From Gammaproteobacteria bacterium UBA2168 (lineage in GTDB: Bacteria > Pseudomonadota > Gammaproteobacteria > Pseudomonadales > Azotimanducaceae): DNA of 16,827 nucleotides. Position numbers and translations under genes: made by a program. The notes beneath the pieces are model-generated. The model did not search any database, was not told the origin of the DNA, and saw only the letters and a list, made by a program, of their open reading frames with translations. The stretch is taken from the NCBI GenBank assembly GCA_002327525.1, contig DCWG01000137.1, positions 1-16,827 of the forward strand, given 5' to 3'. Below are positions 1 through 7,711 of the stretch, in pieces. Within the stretch, counting starts at the first letter, position 1, and every line of letters starts with the position of its first letter.

Positions 1-341
1 ACGAAACCTGGCCCACGGGCAATCTGCACACGCTTGGTGATTTCTACGACGACAACGCCGTCCTGCTACCGCCGGATGCGGGTGCCCCGATAGCGGGCCA
101 GGAGGCCATCGCTCGAACCTACGCCGAGTTCGCGAACGCCGCCACCCTCAATGCCTTTGGGATCACCTCGCTAGAGAGCTTTAGTTTCGAAACCGGCACC
201 GCAGTGCACGTGCGTTTCGATGTCGACTACTCACTGCAGGGTGAGCGCTGCCTCGAGAGCGGGCTGGAGTTGTATTGGGTGGACACCCGTCCCCGGATTC
301 TCTGGCGACATCAGACAATTCTGATGACCCGTTCCCGCTAG
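1..341 (+). CDS. NTF2-like / SnoaL-type domain protein, 3' end only
   Basis: The reading frame is open from the left edge (first full codon at position 3) to a TAG at 339-341, giving 112 visible residues. The pattern is that of small NTF2-like (SnoaL, DUF4440) alpha+beta barrel proteins: an early aromatic helix region, 'FYDDNAVLLPP' with an acidic pair before a hydrophobic strand, then 'AGQEAI' followed by a helix 'TYAEF', and C-terminal strands ending in 'LYWVDTRPRILWRHQ'. Such domains bind or turn over small molecules, or serve as ketosteroid-isomerase-like enzymes; the substrate here cannot be inferred. The N-terminus lies outside the window, so fusion to another domain is not excluded. 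It converges on the VanZ-like gene, with only three bases between the two stop codons. No signal peptide can be judged. Confidence 0.7.
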   Translation, partial: ETWPTGNLHTLGDFYDDNAVLLPPDAGAPIAGQEAIARTYAEFANAATLNAFGITSLESFSFETGTAVHVRFDVDYSLQGERCLESGLELYWVDTRPRILWRHQTILMTRSR

Positions 342-344
342 CGC

Positions 345-710
345 TCAGCCGCCGAAAATCCGCCGGGACACTGCGCTGAACTGCGCGCCGAAATAGTGAT
401 ACCCGCAAAGACCGACCACAATGCCGACCAGGTCCATACCCAGGTCTTTCCATTGAGCAGTGCGCGTCACCGTCAAGTGCTGCAACAGTTCGATCGCCAC
501 GCCATAGGCGAGCATTACACACGCCGTCCGGGCGTAGCGTGATCGCGTCAAAACCATGCTCAAGAAGAATGTGAGGTAGGTAAAGGCCGCGAGGTGCAGC
601 GCCAGATCACTGATATGAAATATCGCCCGGGGCGGGGCGGGCGTGAGTGCAAGCCAGGTGCACACCGCCAGCGGCACCCAGAAGGCAATTCGCAGTAAGA
701 GTTCAGACAA
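345..710 (-). CDS. VanZ-like family small membrane protein
   Basis: This 121-residue protein has four predicted membrane segments at about residues 6-23, 36-54, 60-78 and 90-108. VanZ-family marks are visible: 'SDLALHLAAF' (residues 34-43) resembles the D-x-x-x-H-x-x-A-Y/F motif of the second helix. 'ELLQ' (74-77) followed by 'TRTAQWKDLGMDLVG' matches the family's 'EllQ...R...DllaN..G' pattern, with Asp89 and Asp93. VanZ-like proteins are inner-membrane proteins of mostly unknown function; the founding VanZ gives low-level teicoplanin resistance, but this should not be assumed here. The ATG at 708-710 overlaps the end of hemE by 8 bp, so translation is probably coupled and this is the last gene of the minus-strand string. 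Confidence 0.8.
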   Translation of the reverse strand: MSELLLRIAFWVPLAVCTWLALTPAPPRAIFHISDLALHLAAFTYLTFFLSMVLTRSRYARTACVMLAYGVAIELLQHLTVTRTAQWKDLGMDLVGIVVGLCGYHYFGAQFSAVSRRIFGG

Positions 711-1725
711 CCGAGTGTTCCTGAACGTATTCGACCAGGAATTTTACGCTATCCACGGGCGTTTCCGGAATGATGCCGTGACCGAGGTTGAAGATGTGTC
801 CCGGACGTCCTGCGGCCTCATCGAGAACGCGCTGCGCCTCGCGCGCGATCGTCGCACGATCTGCACACAGCACGATGGGATCGAGATTACCCTGCACCGC
901 GGTACAGCCCATTTGCCGCCAGCTGTCTGCCAGCGGTACGCGCCAGTCGAGCGCCACCACATCCGGGCCAAGGGCCGCAACATCGCCAAGCAGGTGACCG
1001 TTTCCCGTACCGAAATAGATAATCGGGACCTGACCGGAGAGCGCTTCGATCAGGCGCCGGGTTTCCGGCACGACATAGCGGCGGAAATCCGCCACTGACA
1101 GACACCCCACCCAGGAATCGAATAATTGCACCGCATCCACACCGGCATCGATCTGCAGCTGCAGGTAGGAGATCAGCTGGTCGGTGAGTTTCTCCGACAA
1201 CCGCTGCCATAACGCCGGGGTTTCGTACATCATCTTCTTGACCCACACATAATTACGCGAGCCACGCCCCTCCACCGCGTAGGAGGCAAGCGTGAATGGT
1301 GCGCCCGCGAATCCGATCAGGCCAACGCCATCCGGCAGGCCGCTGCGAATGTTGGTCACCGTCTCATGGATATAGGGTGTCGCCTCTTGCGCTGGCGCAG
1401 TGACCAGGGACGCGACATCTCTTTCGCTGCGCACCGGGTTCTCAAACACCGGGCCGACGCCGGGAATGTAGTCGAGCGCCAACCCCATGGGTTCGAGTAT
1501 CGGCAGCAGGTCCGCGAACATGATTGCCGCATCCACGCCCAGAATGCGCTGCGCATCGAGCGTCGCCTGCGCCGCCCGATCAGGGTTCTTGAAGAATTCG
1601 AGACTCGAAAGGTTGCCTTTCACCTCGTGATACTCGGCCATGTACCGTCCCGCCTGTCGGTTGAGCCAGATCGGTGTACGCGGTGTCGCCTCACCGCGAC
1701 AGGCCTGCAGAAAAAGATTGTCCAT
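703..1725 (-). CDS. hemE: Uroporphyrinogen decarboxylase
   Basis: HemE removes the four acetate carboxyl groups of uroporphyrinogen III to give coproporphyrinogen III in cytosolic haem synthesis. With the ATG at 1725 the protein has 340 residues, close to the usual 340-360. Cofactor-free active-site residues are all present: Arg23 and Arg27 in 'RQAGRY', Asp72 in 'FADLLPI', Tyr149 in 'LASYAVEG', Ser204 in 'FDSWVG' and His316 in 'NLGHGI'. An in-frame TTG at 1797 would add 24 residues that do not look like HemE, so the internal ATG is preferred. The N-terminal half ('LFLQACRGE', 'LLPILEPMGL', 'GPVFENPVR') is unlike the enterobacterial or pseudomonad form I recall and more like HemE of other phyla. 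It lies 68 bp after the cyclase and overlaps the VanZ-like gene by 8 bp. Confidence 0.95.
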   Translation of the reverse strand: MDNLFLQACRGEATPRTPIWLNRQAGRYMAEYHEVKGNLSSLEFFKNPDRAAQATLDAQRILGVDAAIMFADLLPILEPMGLALDYIPGVGPVFENPVRSERDVASLVTAPAQEATPYIHETVTNIRSGLPDGVGLIGFAGAPFTLASYAVEGRGSRNYVWVKKMMYETPALWQRLSEKLTDQLISYLQLQIDAGVDAVQLFDSWVGCLSVADFRRYVVPETRRLIEALSGQVPIIYFGTGNGHLLGDVAALGPDVVALDWRVPLADSWRQMGCTAVQGNLDPIVLCADRATIAREAQRVLDEAAGRPGHIFNLGHGIIPETPVDSVKFLVEYVQEHSVV

Positions 1726-1793
1726 CACCTGGAAATGACCCCTGTCAATTCGAGCGCGCACCATACAATAAGCTTCGCACGGGGAACCAGCCC

Positions 1794-2924
1794 TCAACTC
1801 ACTCTTCGATAAGACACTTCGCCGATACCCTTGAGCCAGGCCGTCTCGACACCTGACAACGACACTACGTCACTCAGTAACGATGCGGTACGTTCGCATA
1901 CCAGCACCGCGCCCGGCTGCGCCAACTCCTGCAGGCGGCTTGCAAGGTTTACCGGGCGTCCCATCACGCTAAACTCCAGACGCTCTCCCGCTCCCCATTC
2001 CCCAACTGAACAGAATCCGCTGGCGATGCCCGCGCGCACCTCTACCACGCAAGGCGTGCCCATGTTATCCAACATCGTGCTCACAGCCGCCAACGCACTG
2101 GCCAGCGCCAGGCAACAGCCGAAGGCTCCCCCCGCGGCCTGCTCTCGGCCTGCTTCTTCGAATGCCAGCAGCGCGCCGTCGCCAATCACCTTGGCGATGT
2201 AACCGCCATGCTCACGCGTGGTGGCAGCCGTGACTTCCACGAAGCCGTCGAGCAGCGGATCCATTTCCTCTGCGGCCATTGCTTCGGTAAGTTCCGTGAA
2301 CCCCACCAGATCCACGAACGCAACCGTCATCCACCGGCGCCGCACTTTCCCACCGGGCTCCTGATCGAACTGCTGGCTGACAGGCTCCGGTAAGTAACGT
2401 TCCAGCAGCAGCGCCCGCTCCAGCACTTCCCGCCGCTGGCGCCTTCCCCACTTTCCCTGCTGCCACGCCACATGGGCGAGCAACAACGCACAGGCCGCGA
2501 CCAGCACCAGGCAATAGCCGGCCAGCCATTCCGGCGCACACGGCGGGGGTCCGGCGCCTGCCCGAACTCCGAAAAGAACGCCGAGCACACTGACAAGACA
2601 TACCCGTGTCGCAAAGACGAATCCGGCCTGGGCCGTCGCCCCTATGCTGAGCATGGCAAACGTGGTCAGCAGCAGCACGGAGTGAACACCAGCAGCCGCG
2701 AACACCGCTGATGTGAGTGCCGCCTCGACCAGATGCACGCGCAGAATACCCCTGCGCCGAAACGAGCTGGCCAGGCGAGTAATACATAGCGGCGTCAGCA
2801 CACACCAGGCAAGCGCGAGGGCGCTGTAGCTGGACGTACCCGCCACGAGCAATACGAGCGCGACGCCACCGTATCCCAGAAAACGGATCTGTGCTATCTG
2901 ACGTACCAGTAATGGGGCAGGCAT
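1794..2924 (-). CDS. Membrane-anchored class III adenylate/guanylate cyclase
   Basis: This 376-residue protein has an N-terminal membrane part of several hydrophobic stretches (about 17-50, 65-120, 132-154), a basic juxtamembrane segment (about 158-169), and a C-terminal class III cyclase domain from about 197 to 375. The two metal-binding aspartates are visible: Asp205 in 'VAFVDLVGFT' and Asp249 in 'IGDGALLAF'. Lys245, just before the second motif, fits the purine-recognising lysine. Ser319 in 'FSVMG' takes the place of the second purine-specifying residue, where bacterial enzymes often carry Thr or Ser. Asn326 and Arg330 in 'VNLASR' match the transition-state residues. The enzyme is therefore probably active; cAMP is the likelier product, but cGMP cannot be excluded. 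The membrane part presumably senses a signal. It lies between fabV (63-bp gap) and hemE. Confidence 0.88.
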   Translation of the reverse strand: MPAPLLVRQIAQIRFLGYGGVALVLLVAGTSSYSALALAWCVLTPLCITRLASSFRRRGILRVHLVEAALTSAVFAAAGVHSVLLLTTFAMLSIGATAQAGFVFATRVCLVSVLGVLFGVRAGAGPPPCAPEWLAGYCLVLVAACALLLAHVAWQQGKWGRRQRREVLERALLLERYLPEPVSQQFDQEPGGKVRRRWMTVAFVDLVGFTELTEAMAAEEMDPLLDGFVEVTAATTREHGGYIAKVIGDGALLAFEEAGREQAAGGAFGCCLALASALAAVSTMLDNMGTPCVVEVRAGIASGFCSVGEWGAGERLEFSVMGRPVNLASRLQELAQPGAVLVCERTASLLSDVVSLSGVETAWLKGIGEVSYRRVS

Positions 2925-2987
2925 GGCCCCATTGAACCCCGAAGACGGGCATCGGCCTGACCGACGTCCCCTTCGCGGTGGGTAGGA

Positions 2988-4184
2988 CTAAAACGTTTCG
3001 ACGTCCTTGCCGAGCGTGGGATCGACGTCGGCGTCATAGTCGACGCAGGCGAAGCCGAATCCGAAAATTCTCAAGAAATCGTTACGAAACCCTTCCAGGT
3101 CAGCGATCTCGTCGATGTTCTCGCTGGTCACCAACGGCCACAGCCGCTTCACCTCGTCTTGTACCGCGTCCTTGAGTTCGAGGTCGTCCACGCGAATGCG
3201 CCCACCTTCGTCCAGACGCTGCTCCGCGCCCGTGTTGAGCTGAGTCGCGAACAGGCGATAGACGTGCTCGATCAGCGTTTCGTAGGAACCTTGTTGCTTC
3301 ATCACACGGAACAGCAACGACACATACAAGGGAACCACGGGAATGGCGACGCTTGCCTGGGTCACCACACTTTTCAGCGACACGATTCGGGCACTGCCGC
3401 CGATGCCCTGTAGCCGATCCCTCAGCGCTGAAGCGGCACGGTCGAGATCTTCTTTGGCCTTGCCAAGCGTCCCATCCCAGTATATTGGCCAGGTGAGATC
3501 GCTACCGATGTACGTGAACGCGAGTGTGCGAAAGCCGTCTGCCAGTGCGCCTACATCCCGCAGCGCGTCTACCCAGAACTCCCAGTCTTCACCACCCATC
3601 ACCGCGACCGTGTTGGCCACCTCTTCATCGGTGCCCGGCTCGAGCGTAACCTGGTTGACCTCACCGGTATCCACGTTGATGGATTTCATGTCCAGCATCT
3701 CGCCAAGTGGCTTCAGTACCGAACGGTGCAGCGTGCCGGTCCGGGGATGCTGACGAACCGGGGAGGCGAGGCTGTAGATCAACATATCGATCTGCCCGAA
3801 GTGTTCCCGAATCTCTTCGATGACACGTACCTTCATTTCGTCACTGAACGCATCCCCATCCAGAGTCTTCGCGAACCGCCCCCGCGCGGCTGCCAATTCA
3901 TCAAACGCCACGTTGTTGTACCAGCCGGCGGTGGCGGTCTTCGCATCACTGGGCGGTTTTTCGAACGACACCCCGATCGTGTCCGCACTGCAGGCCTCGG
4001 TGAGCACGATACGCGAGGCGAGCCCATAGCCTCCGGAACAGCCAATCACGAGCGCTTTCTTCACGGAGGTATCCAGATCGCCATTGGCTCCCACCACGTC
4101 GAACTGCGCTGCCACGTGGGCGGTGCAACCCGTCGGATGGGCAGTAGTACAGATGAATCCGCGTACGCGGGGCTTGACGATCAT
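2988..4184 (-). CDS. fabV: Enoyl-[ACP] reductase, NADH-dependent, FabV type
   Basis: FabV performs the last step of each fatty-acid elongation cycle, reducing trans-2-enoyl-ACP (or enoyl-CoA) with NADH. It is 398 residues long, the normal FabV length. The extended Rossmann motif 'GCSGGYGLASR' (48-58), the acidic residue of 'GVSFEKPP' (Glu75) that favours NADH, and the catalytic pair Tyr235-x8-Lys244 in 'IYWDGTLGKAK' are all present; the residue numbers match those known for Burkholderia and Yersinia FabV. The C-terminal 'FLRIFGFG' is also typical. FabV enzymes are generally insensitive to triclosan, unlike FabI. The start is at an ATG that overlaps the preceding kinase stop (ATGA) with AGGA about nine bases upstream, so translation is probably coupled. 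Whether a second enoyl reductase exists elsewhere in the genome is unknown. Confidence 0.96.
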   Translation of the reverse strand: MIVKPRVRGFICTTAHPTGCTAHVAAQFDVVGANGDLDTSVKKALVIGCSGGYGLASRIVLTEACSADTIGVSFEKPPSDAKTATAGWYNNVAFDELAAARGRFAKTLDGDAFSDEMKVRVIEEIREHFGQIDMLIYSLASPVRQHPRTGTLHRSVLKPLGEMLDMKSINVDTGEVNQVTLEPGTDEEVANTVAVMGGEDWEFWVDALRDVGALADGFRTLAFTYIGSDLTWPIYWDGTLGKAKEDLDRAASALRDRLQGIGGSARIVSLKSVVTQASVAIPVVPLYVSLLFRVMKQQGSYETLIEHVYRLFATQLNTGAEQRLDEGGRIRVDDLELKDAVQDEVKRLWPLVTSENIDEIADLEGFRNDFLRIFGFGFACVDYDADVDPTLGKDVETF

Positions 4185-5191
4185 TGGCGGTCCTTCGGCT
4201 CGGGCGCGGCCATCATACCCGCTGCTACCGCCCAGCGCATGACGGCATCGATGTCGTACAGCCAGGGGCCATCGCGCCTCATGGTAACGGTTGCGTGCTC
4301 ACCCTCGCGCAGCTTGTGATCACGGTCGCCATCGAGGGCGAGCACGCCAGGCCCCTGAAATGGCACCGCGACCTCGAAAGGCACCCGGCTCACCGAGCGG
4401 ACGCTCACCTCCCTAAACAGGCCCGGAGACACCGGTGCCCGCACACACAGGCCCTCGCCGAGTTCCACCAGCAAGCCCTCGTCGTCACGATGCTCCACAA
4501 CCTCGATCAGCCCGCCGATCGGTGACATGCCGATGGCGCCTGGCAGTGCCCGGGTGAGTAAGATACGGCTGATACGCTGCGGATCGAACGGCAATAGATT
4601 GCCAACGTGATCGTCTCGCAGCAGCACCGCATCGATGACGCCTACGTCCATCTCACCCCCCTTGCGCACATGCAGGAGCTTCGCCCGGGTACGCAGCCGA
4701 GTTGCATCGTCGAGCATCCCGAGCGCCGCCAGCCCTGCCACCACGCCAGCGACGGTGGGTTCACTCATGACCGGAAACACGTTGTTAGTACCCGTGGACA
4801 GTGGGATCAGAGTGACATCGCGCGCGCGGGCACACGACACCAGGGTGCGCATGATGGCCCGATTGGTCCCGTCACCCCCGAGCGAGATCAGTGTGCGGCA
4901 ACCCTCCGACAAGAACCTTCGTACCGCACTTTCGGTATCGCTCGCATCGTTTTTCAGTTTCTGCTCCAACACGTGAACACGCGCGTTCAGAGCCATGTGT
5001 TCCAACGCGGCAGCGGCGATGCGAAATGGTTCGCGCATCACGTAGATGTCTTCTACGCCTACCGCATCCAGGCCGGCCGCAGCCCGCGCTACGAGGTCAC
5101 GCTTGGCCTCGTGGGTCATGTTGGTAGCGCGCGCCGCCAGACGCCTTACATCGCGTCCGGACATGGGGTTTACGCAAATGGCAACCTTCAT
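4181..5191 (-). CDS. NAD-kinase/AcoX-like (COG3199-type) kinase-fold protein
   Basis: From the ATG at 5191 this is a 336-residue protein starting 'MKVAICVNPMSG', a clean first Rossmann strand. An upstream in-frame extension to 5302 lies inside the peptidase gene and is rejected. The kinase signature 'GGDGTN' is at residues 105-110 and a second nucleotide-binding motif 'STGTNN' at 132-137; the C-terminal part has 'LALDGDRD', as in the beta-sandwich domain of ATP-NAD kinases and diacylglycerol kinases. This arrangement fits the predicted NAD kinases related to AcoX of acetoin operons, but the substrate is not proved and a lipid-kinase relative is the alternative. Its start overlaps the peptidase stop and its stop overlaps the fabV start, both as ATGA, so the three genes are probably translated together. 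Confidence 0.82.
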   Translation of the reverse strand: MKVAICVNPMSGRDVRRLAARATNMTHEAKRDLVARAAAGLDAVGVEDIYVMREPFRIAAAALEHMALNARVHVLEQKLKNDASDTESAVRRFLSEGCRTLISLGGDGTNRAIMRTLVSCARARDVTLIPLSTGTNNVFPVMSEPTVAGVVAGLAALGMLDDATRLRTRAKLLHVRKGGEMDVGVIDAVLLRDDHVGNLLPFDPQRISRILLTRALPGAIGMSPIGGLIEVVEHRDDEGLLVELGEGLCVRAPVSPGLFREVSVRSVSRVPFEVAVPFQGPGVLALDGDRDHKLREGEHATVTMRRDGPWLYDIDAVMRWAVAAGMMAAPEPKDRQ

Positions 5192-7167
5192 CGTCTCGGA
5201 ATCAAATGTTGCTCCAGAAACAGCCAGGTCAGCCGGGTCTGCAGATCGCGATTGCGCTTCTTGCGAAAACCGTGACCCTCGTCGGTGGCGACCAGATACC
5301 AAGCCGGGATGTCGCGATCCTCGAGAGCGGCAACGAGCTGAGCGCTCTCGCTGGCCGGTACGCGCGGATCGTTGTATCCCTGAGAGATCATCAATGGCCG
5401 CTGCATTTGCTGCACATGATTGAGCGGAGAGGCCGACTGCAGGAAGTCGTGCATCGCCAGGTCCCGCTCGTCGCCATACTCCGCACGGCGCAGATCACGC
5501 CGATACGCCTGCGTGTTGCGCAAGAAGGTGACGAAGTTGCTGATACCCACACGCTCGACGGCGGCAGCGAGCCTATTCGAATAATGCACGAGCGAGGCGA
5601 GGACCATATAGCCGCCATAGGATCCACCGAGCACAGCCACCCGATGCTCATCGAGATCCGGCTGATCGGCGATCCAGTCGAGAAGCGCGCCGATGTCTCT
5701 TACCGAATCCTCGCGCTTGAACCCATTGTCGAGTTTGAGGTAGCTCTTGCCATAACCTCGTGATCCGCGCACGTTGGGTGCGATCAGCGCAACTCCCATC
5801 TCTCGCGCCAGCAATTGGGTGAACGGGGAGAAGTAGGGGCGGTACTGAGACTCGGGCCCGCCATGAATATTGATCAGCACCGGGTGCGGTCCGGGTCGCT
5901 GCGGCCGATAAATAAATGCGGGTATCCGGCGGGTAGTCCCATTGTGTTCATCGAAAGTGGGATAGGTAATGGCCTCTGGGGCTATGGCGGTCTCTGCACC
6001 CAGGCCGCCGTTTTCACTGCGCGTCCAGCGCTCCAGGCGACGCTCCTCAAGGTCGAGTACGTAGGCCTCGCTCGGCGCCACCGGCGAGGCAAGTGTAAAG
6101 GCGAGTTTGTTCGAATCTGGGGAAAACTTCGCCAAACCGATGATACCGGCCGGAATCTCCGGCAGTGCGATCAGCGAGCGTTCCGGCAGCCGCCATGCAT
6201 TCAGTCGTGAATAGCCTCCCTCGTTCACGGTATACACGAGCGTCGCACCATCCGGTGATACCCAGAACGACTCCACATCCCACGCGATCGAGCCGGTCAA
6301 CACTTCCAGTTCACCCGTGACGGTGTTGAGACGGTGCAGTCGCCGGAATTCGGCCCCCATGTCCGAGGTGAAGTAAACGACCTCCGCCAGTTCTCCATAG
6401 GCGGCAGAGCCAACGGCCACCTTCAGATCACGGTCTATCAGCGGCGTCAGGCCGCCGGTGGCGAGTTCCAGTTCGTAGATGTACGACTCGTTGACCGAGA
6501 TGTAGTTGTACACCAGCAGATGCGAGTCATCCGGCGACCAGTCGAGGATGCTCCAGCTGCCACTATCCGATTCCAGCAACACCTTAGAACGCCCGTCCAG
6601 CGTCTGCAGGTGCAGATCGACATTTGCGCCATTGCGTTCAGTCGTGCTGTAGCCGAAGCGATCACCGGCACGCGACCAGATGAGACCCGTATATCGAGAG
6701 CGGCCGTCGCTGAGCAGCATCGAGCGGCTGCTCGCCCAGTCGTAGCGGTGGATCTGGTAGAACTCCGATCCACCAACATCCTTCAGATAGAGAAAATGCC
6801 GCTCATCGCCATCGGCCGCTACGGCGGCCACCGGTTCGCTGAAGAAGGTGACCTGCTCCCGTGCTCCGAGCGGTTCACGCACACGATGCACCTGGGTGGT
6901 TTCGGCGAAGCGAGTGCCAATTAGCAGCCCATCTCCCACCCATCCGAACACTCCCACCGAACGTACGTTTTCGAACGGCCGAAGTAGATCGGTCACACGC
7001 TGCGGTATCTCCGATGTGCCTGTCATGACCACGTTGCCCGACCAGCGTCCATCCGGCAGAGGCGTTGGTGTTTCCGCGTCGGGGATTGGTTCCGTTACGG
7101 ACCCTACGCAGCCACCGAGTACCGTGACCAGCGGGAGTATCGCCACTATGAGTGCTCTGCTCTGCAC
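5188..7167 (-). CDS. S9 family prolyl oligopeptidase-like lipoprotein
   Basis: This 659-residue serine peptidase has an N-terminal lipoprotein signal: 'LPLVTVLGGC' with the acylated cysteine predicted at residue 20. Val at +2 is not an inner-membrane retention signal, so outer-membrane sorting is likely. Residues of about 50-385 form repeated WD40/beta-propeller-like blades ('WSPDDSHLLVY', 'VSPDGATLVYT', 'FSPDSNKLAFT'). The alpha/beta-hydrolase domain (about 400-659) carries 'HGGPE' (oxyanion region), the nucleophile Ser516 in 'GGSYGGY', Asp600 in 'GYNDPRVP' and His632 in 'DEGHGF', a full catalytic triad. It should cleave peptides in the periplasm. The start is GTG, fixed by a strong GGAGG that overlaps the folA stop. 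Its stop overlaps the kinase start (ATGA). Lgt, which would lipidate it, is encoded upstream in the same string. Confidence 0.93.
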   Translation of the reverse strand: MQSRALIVAILPLVTVLGGCVGSVTEPIPDAETPTPLPDGRWSGNVVMTGTSEIPQRVTDLLRPFENVRSVGVFGWVGDGLLIGTRFAETTQVHRVREPLGAREQVTFFSEPVAAVAADGDERHFLYLKDVGGSEFYQIHRYDWASSRSMLLSDGRSRYTGLIWSRAGDRFGYSTTERNGANVDLHLQTLDGRSKVLLESDSGSWSILDWSPDDSHLLVYNYISVNESYIYELELATGGLTPLIDRDLKVAVGSAAYGELAEVVYFTSDMGAEFRRLHRLNTVTGELEVLTGSIAWDVESFWVSPDGATLVYTVNEGGYSRLNAWRLPERSLIALPEIPAGIIGLAKFSPDSNKLAFTLASPVAPSEAYVLDLEERRLERWTRSENGGLGAETAIAPEAITYPTFDEHNGTTRRIPAFIYRPQRPGPHPVLINIHGGPESQYRPYFSPFTQLLAREMGVALIAPNVRGSRGYGKSYLKLDNGFKREDSVRDIGALLDWIADQPDLDEHRVAVLGGSYGGYMVLASLVHYSNRLAAAVERVGISNFVTFLRNTQAYRRDLRRAEYGDERDLAMHDFLQSASPLNHVQQMQRPLMISQGYNDPRVPASESAQLVAALEDRDIPAWYLVATDEGHGFRKKRNRDLQTRLTWLFLEQHLIPRR

Positions 7168-7173
7168 GCCGTA

Positions 7174-7180
7174 CCTCCTC
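7174..7180 (-). promoter_or_regulatory. Ribosome binding site of the S9 peptidase gene
   Basis: On the minus strand the bases read GAGGAGG, six bases before the GTG at 7165-7167, and overlap the folA stop codon. This near-perfect Shine-Dalgarno sequence supports the GTG start and indicates folA-to-peptidase read-through. Confidence 0.8.
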
Positions 7181-7688
7181 AGGCGCTGCGTTCGTAAACC
7201 ACGATGCTGAACGGATGTTCATTGCGGCCATCCGCCGCATGATCTTTACGATCCACTTCCTTCCACCGTTGCCATTCCACGGTTGGGAAGAACGTGTCGC
7301 CCTGAATTTGCGCATGAACGACGGTTACGTAAAGACGATCTGCCCGCGGCAGCGCCTCGGCATATACCGCGGCACCACCGATCACCATGACCTCACTCAC
7401 CGACTGCTCGCGGGCTTCCTTCGCGGCCACCTCTAACGCGGTATCCAATTCCCCGACTACCACGATGCCCTCCCGCCGGTAGTCTGCGTCACGAGTCATC
7501 ACGATGTTGAGCCTGCCCCCGAGTGGCCCTTTCATCGACTCGAAGGTGCGCCGGCCCATGATCACCGGCTTGCCCTTCGTGGTCTTCATGAAATGCTGCA
7601 TATCCTCATGCAGCCGCCACGGCAATCCGTTATCACGGCCGATGACGCCGTTCTCACTCATCGCCCAGATTAGGGCCACGTCAGTCAT
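7179..7688 (-). CDS. folA: Dihydrofolate reductase
   Basis: FolA reduces dihydrofolate to tetrahydrofolate with NADPH, regenerating the folate oxidised by ThyA. The 169-residue length is typical. Visible marks are 'ALIWAMSENGVIGRDNGLPW' at the N-terminus, the catalytic acid Asp29 in 'LPWRLHEDM' (equivalent to Asp27 of the E. coli enzyme), the NADPH-binding 'KPVIMGRRTFES', and 'VMVIGGAAVYAEALP' near the C-terminus. It starts 23 bp after thyA, the normal neighbour, and ends 11 bp before the S9 peptidase gene, so all three are probably on one mRNA. It is of the chromosomal trimethoprim-target type; nothing in it suggests a plasmid-borne resistant variant. Confidence 0.97.
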   Translation of the reverse strand: MTDVALIWAMSENGVIGRDNGLPWRLHEDMQHFMKTTKGKPVIMGRRTFESMKGPLGGRLNIVMTRDADYRREGIVVVGELDTALEVAAKEAREQSVSEVMVIGGAAVYAEALPRADRLYVTVVHAQIQGDTFFPTVEWQRWKEVDRKDHAADGRNEHPFSIVVYERSA

Positions 7689-7711
7689 GTTGCCCAGGTG
7701 CCTCTGATTCC

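Noticed and set aside
1743-1748. Perfect TTGACA on the minus strand upstream of hemE
   Set aside because: At 16-18 bases downstream there is no acceptable -10 sequence, and the spacing would put it inside the coding region.
1726-1797. Longer hemE beginning at the TTG at 1797, overlapping the cyclase stop
   Set aside because: The 24 added residues do not resemble HemE N-termini, and the ATG at 1725 gives a normal family start.
2212-2952. Open frame of 246 codons on the minus strand
   Set aside because: It overlaps the cyclase gene in another frame of the same strand, is rich in Gly, Ala and Arg, and has no family features.
5192-5302. N-terminal extension of the kinase-fold gene
   Set aside because: It lies within the 3' end of the S9 peptidase gene. 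The ATG at 5191 overlaps the peptidase stop and begins the conserved first strand.
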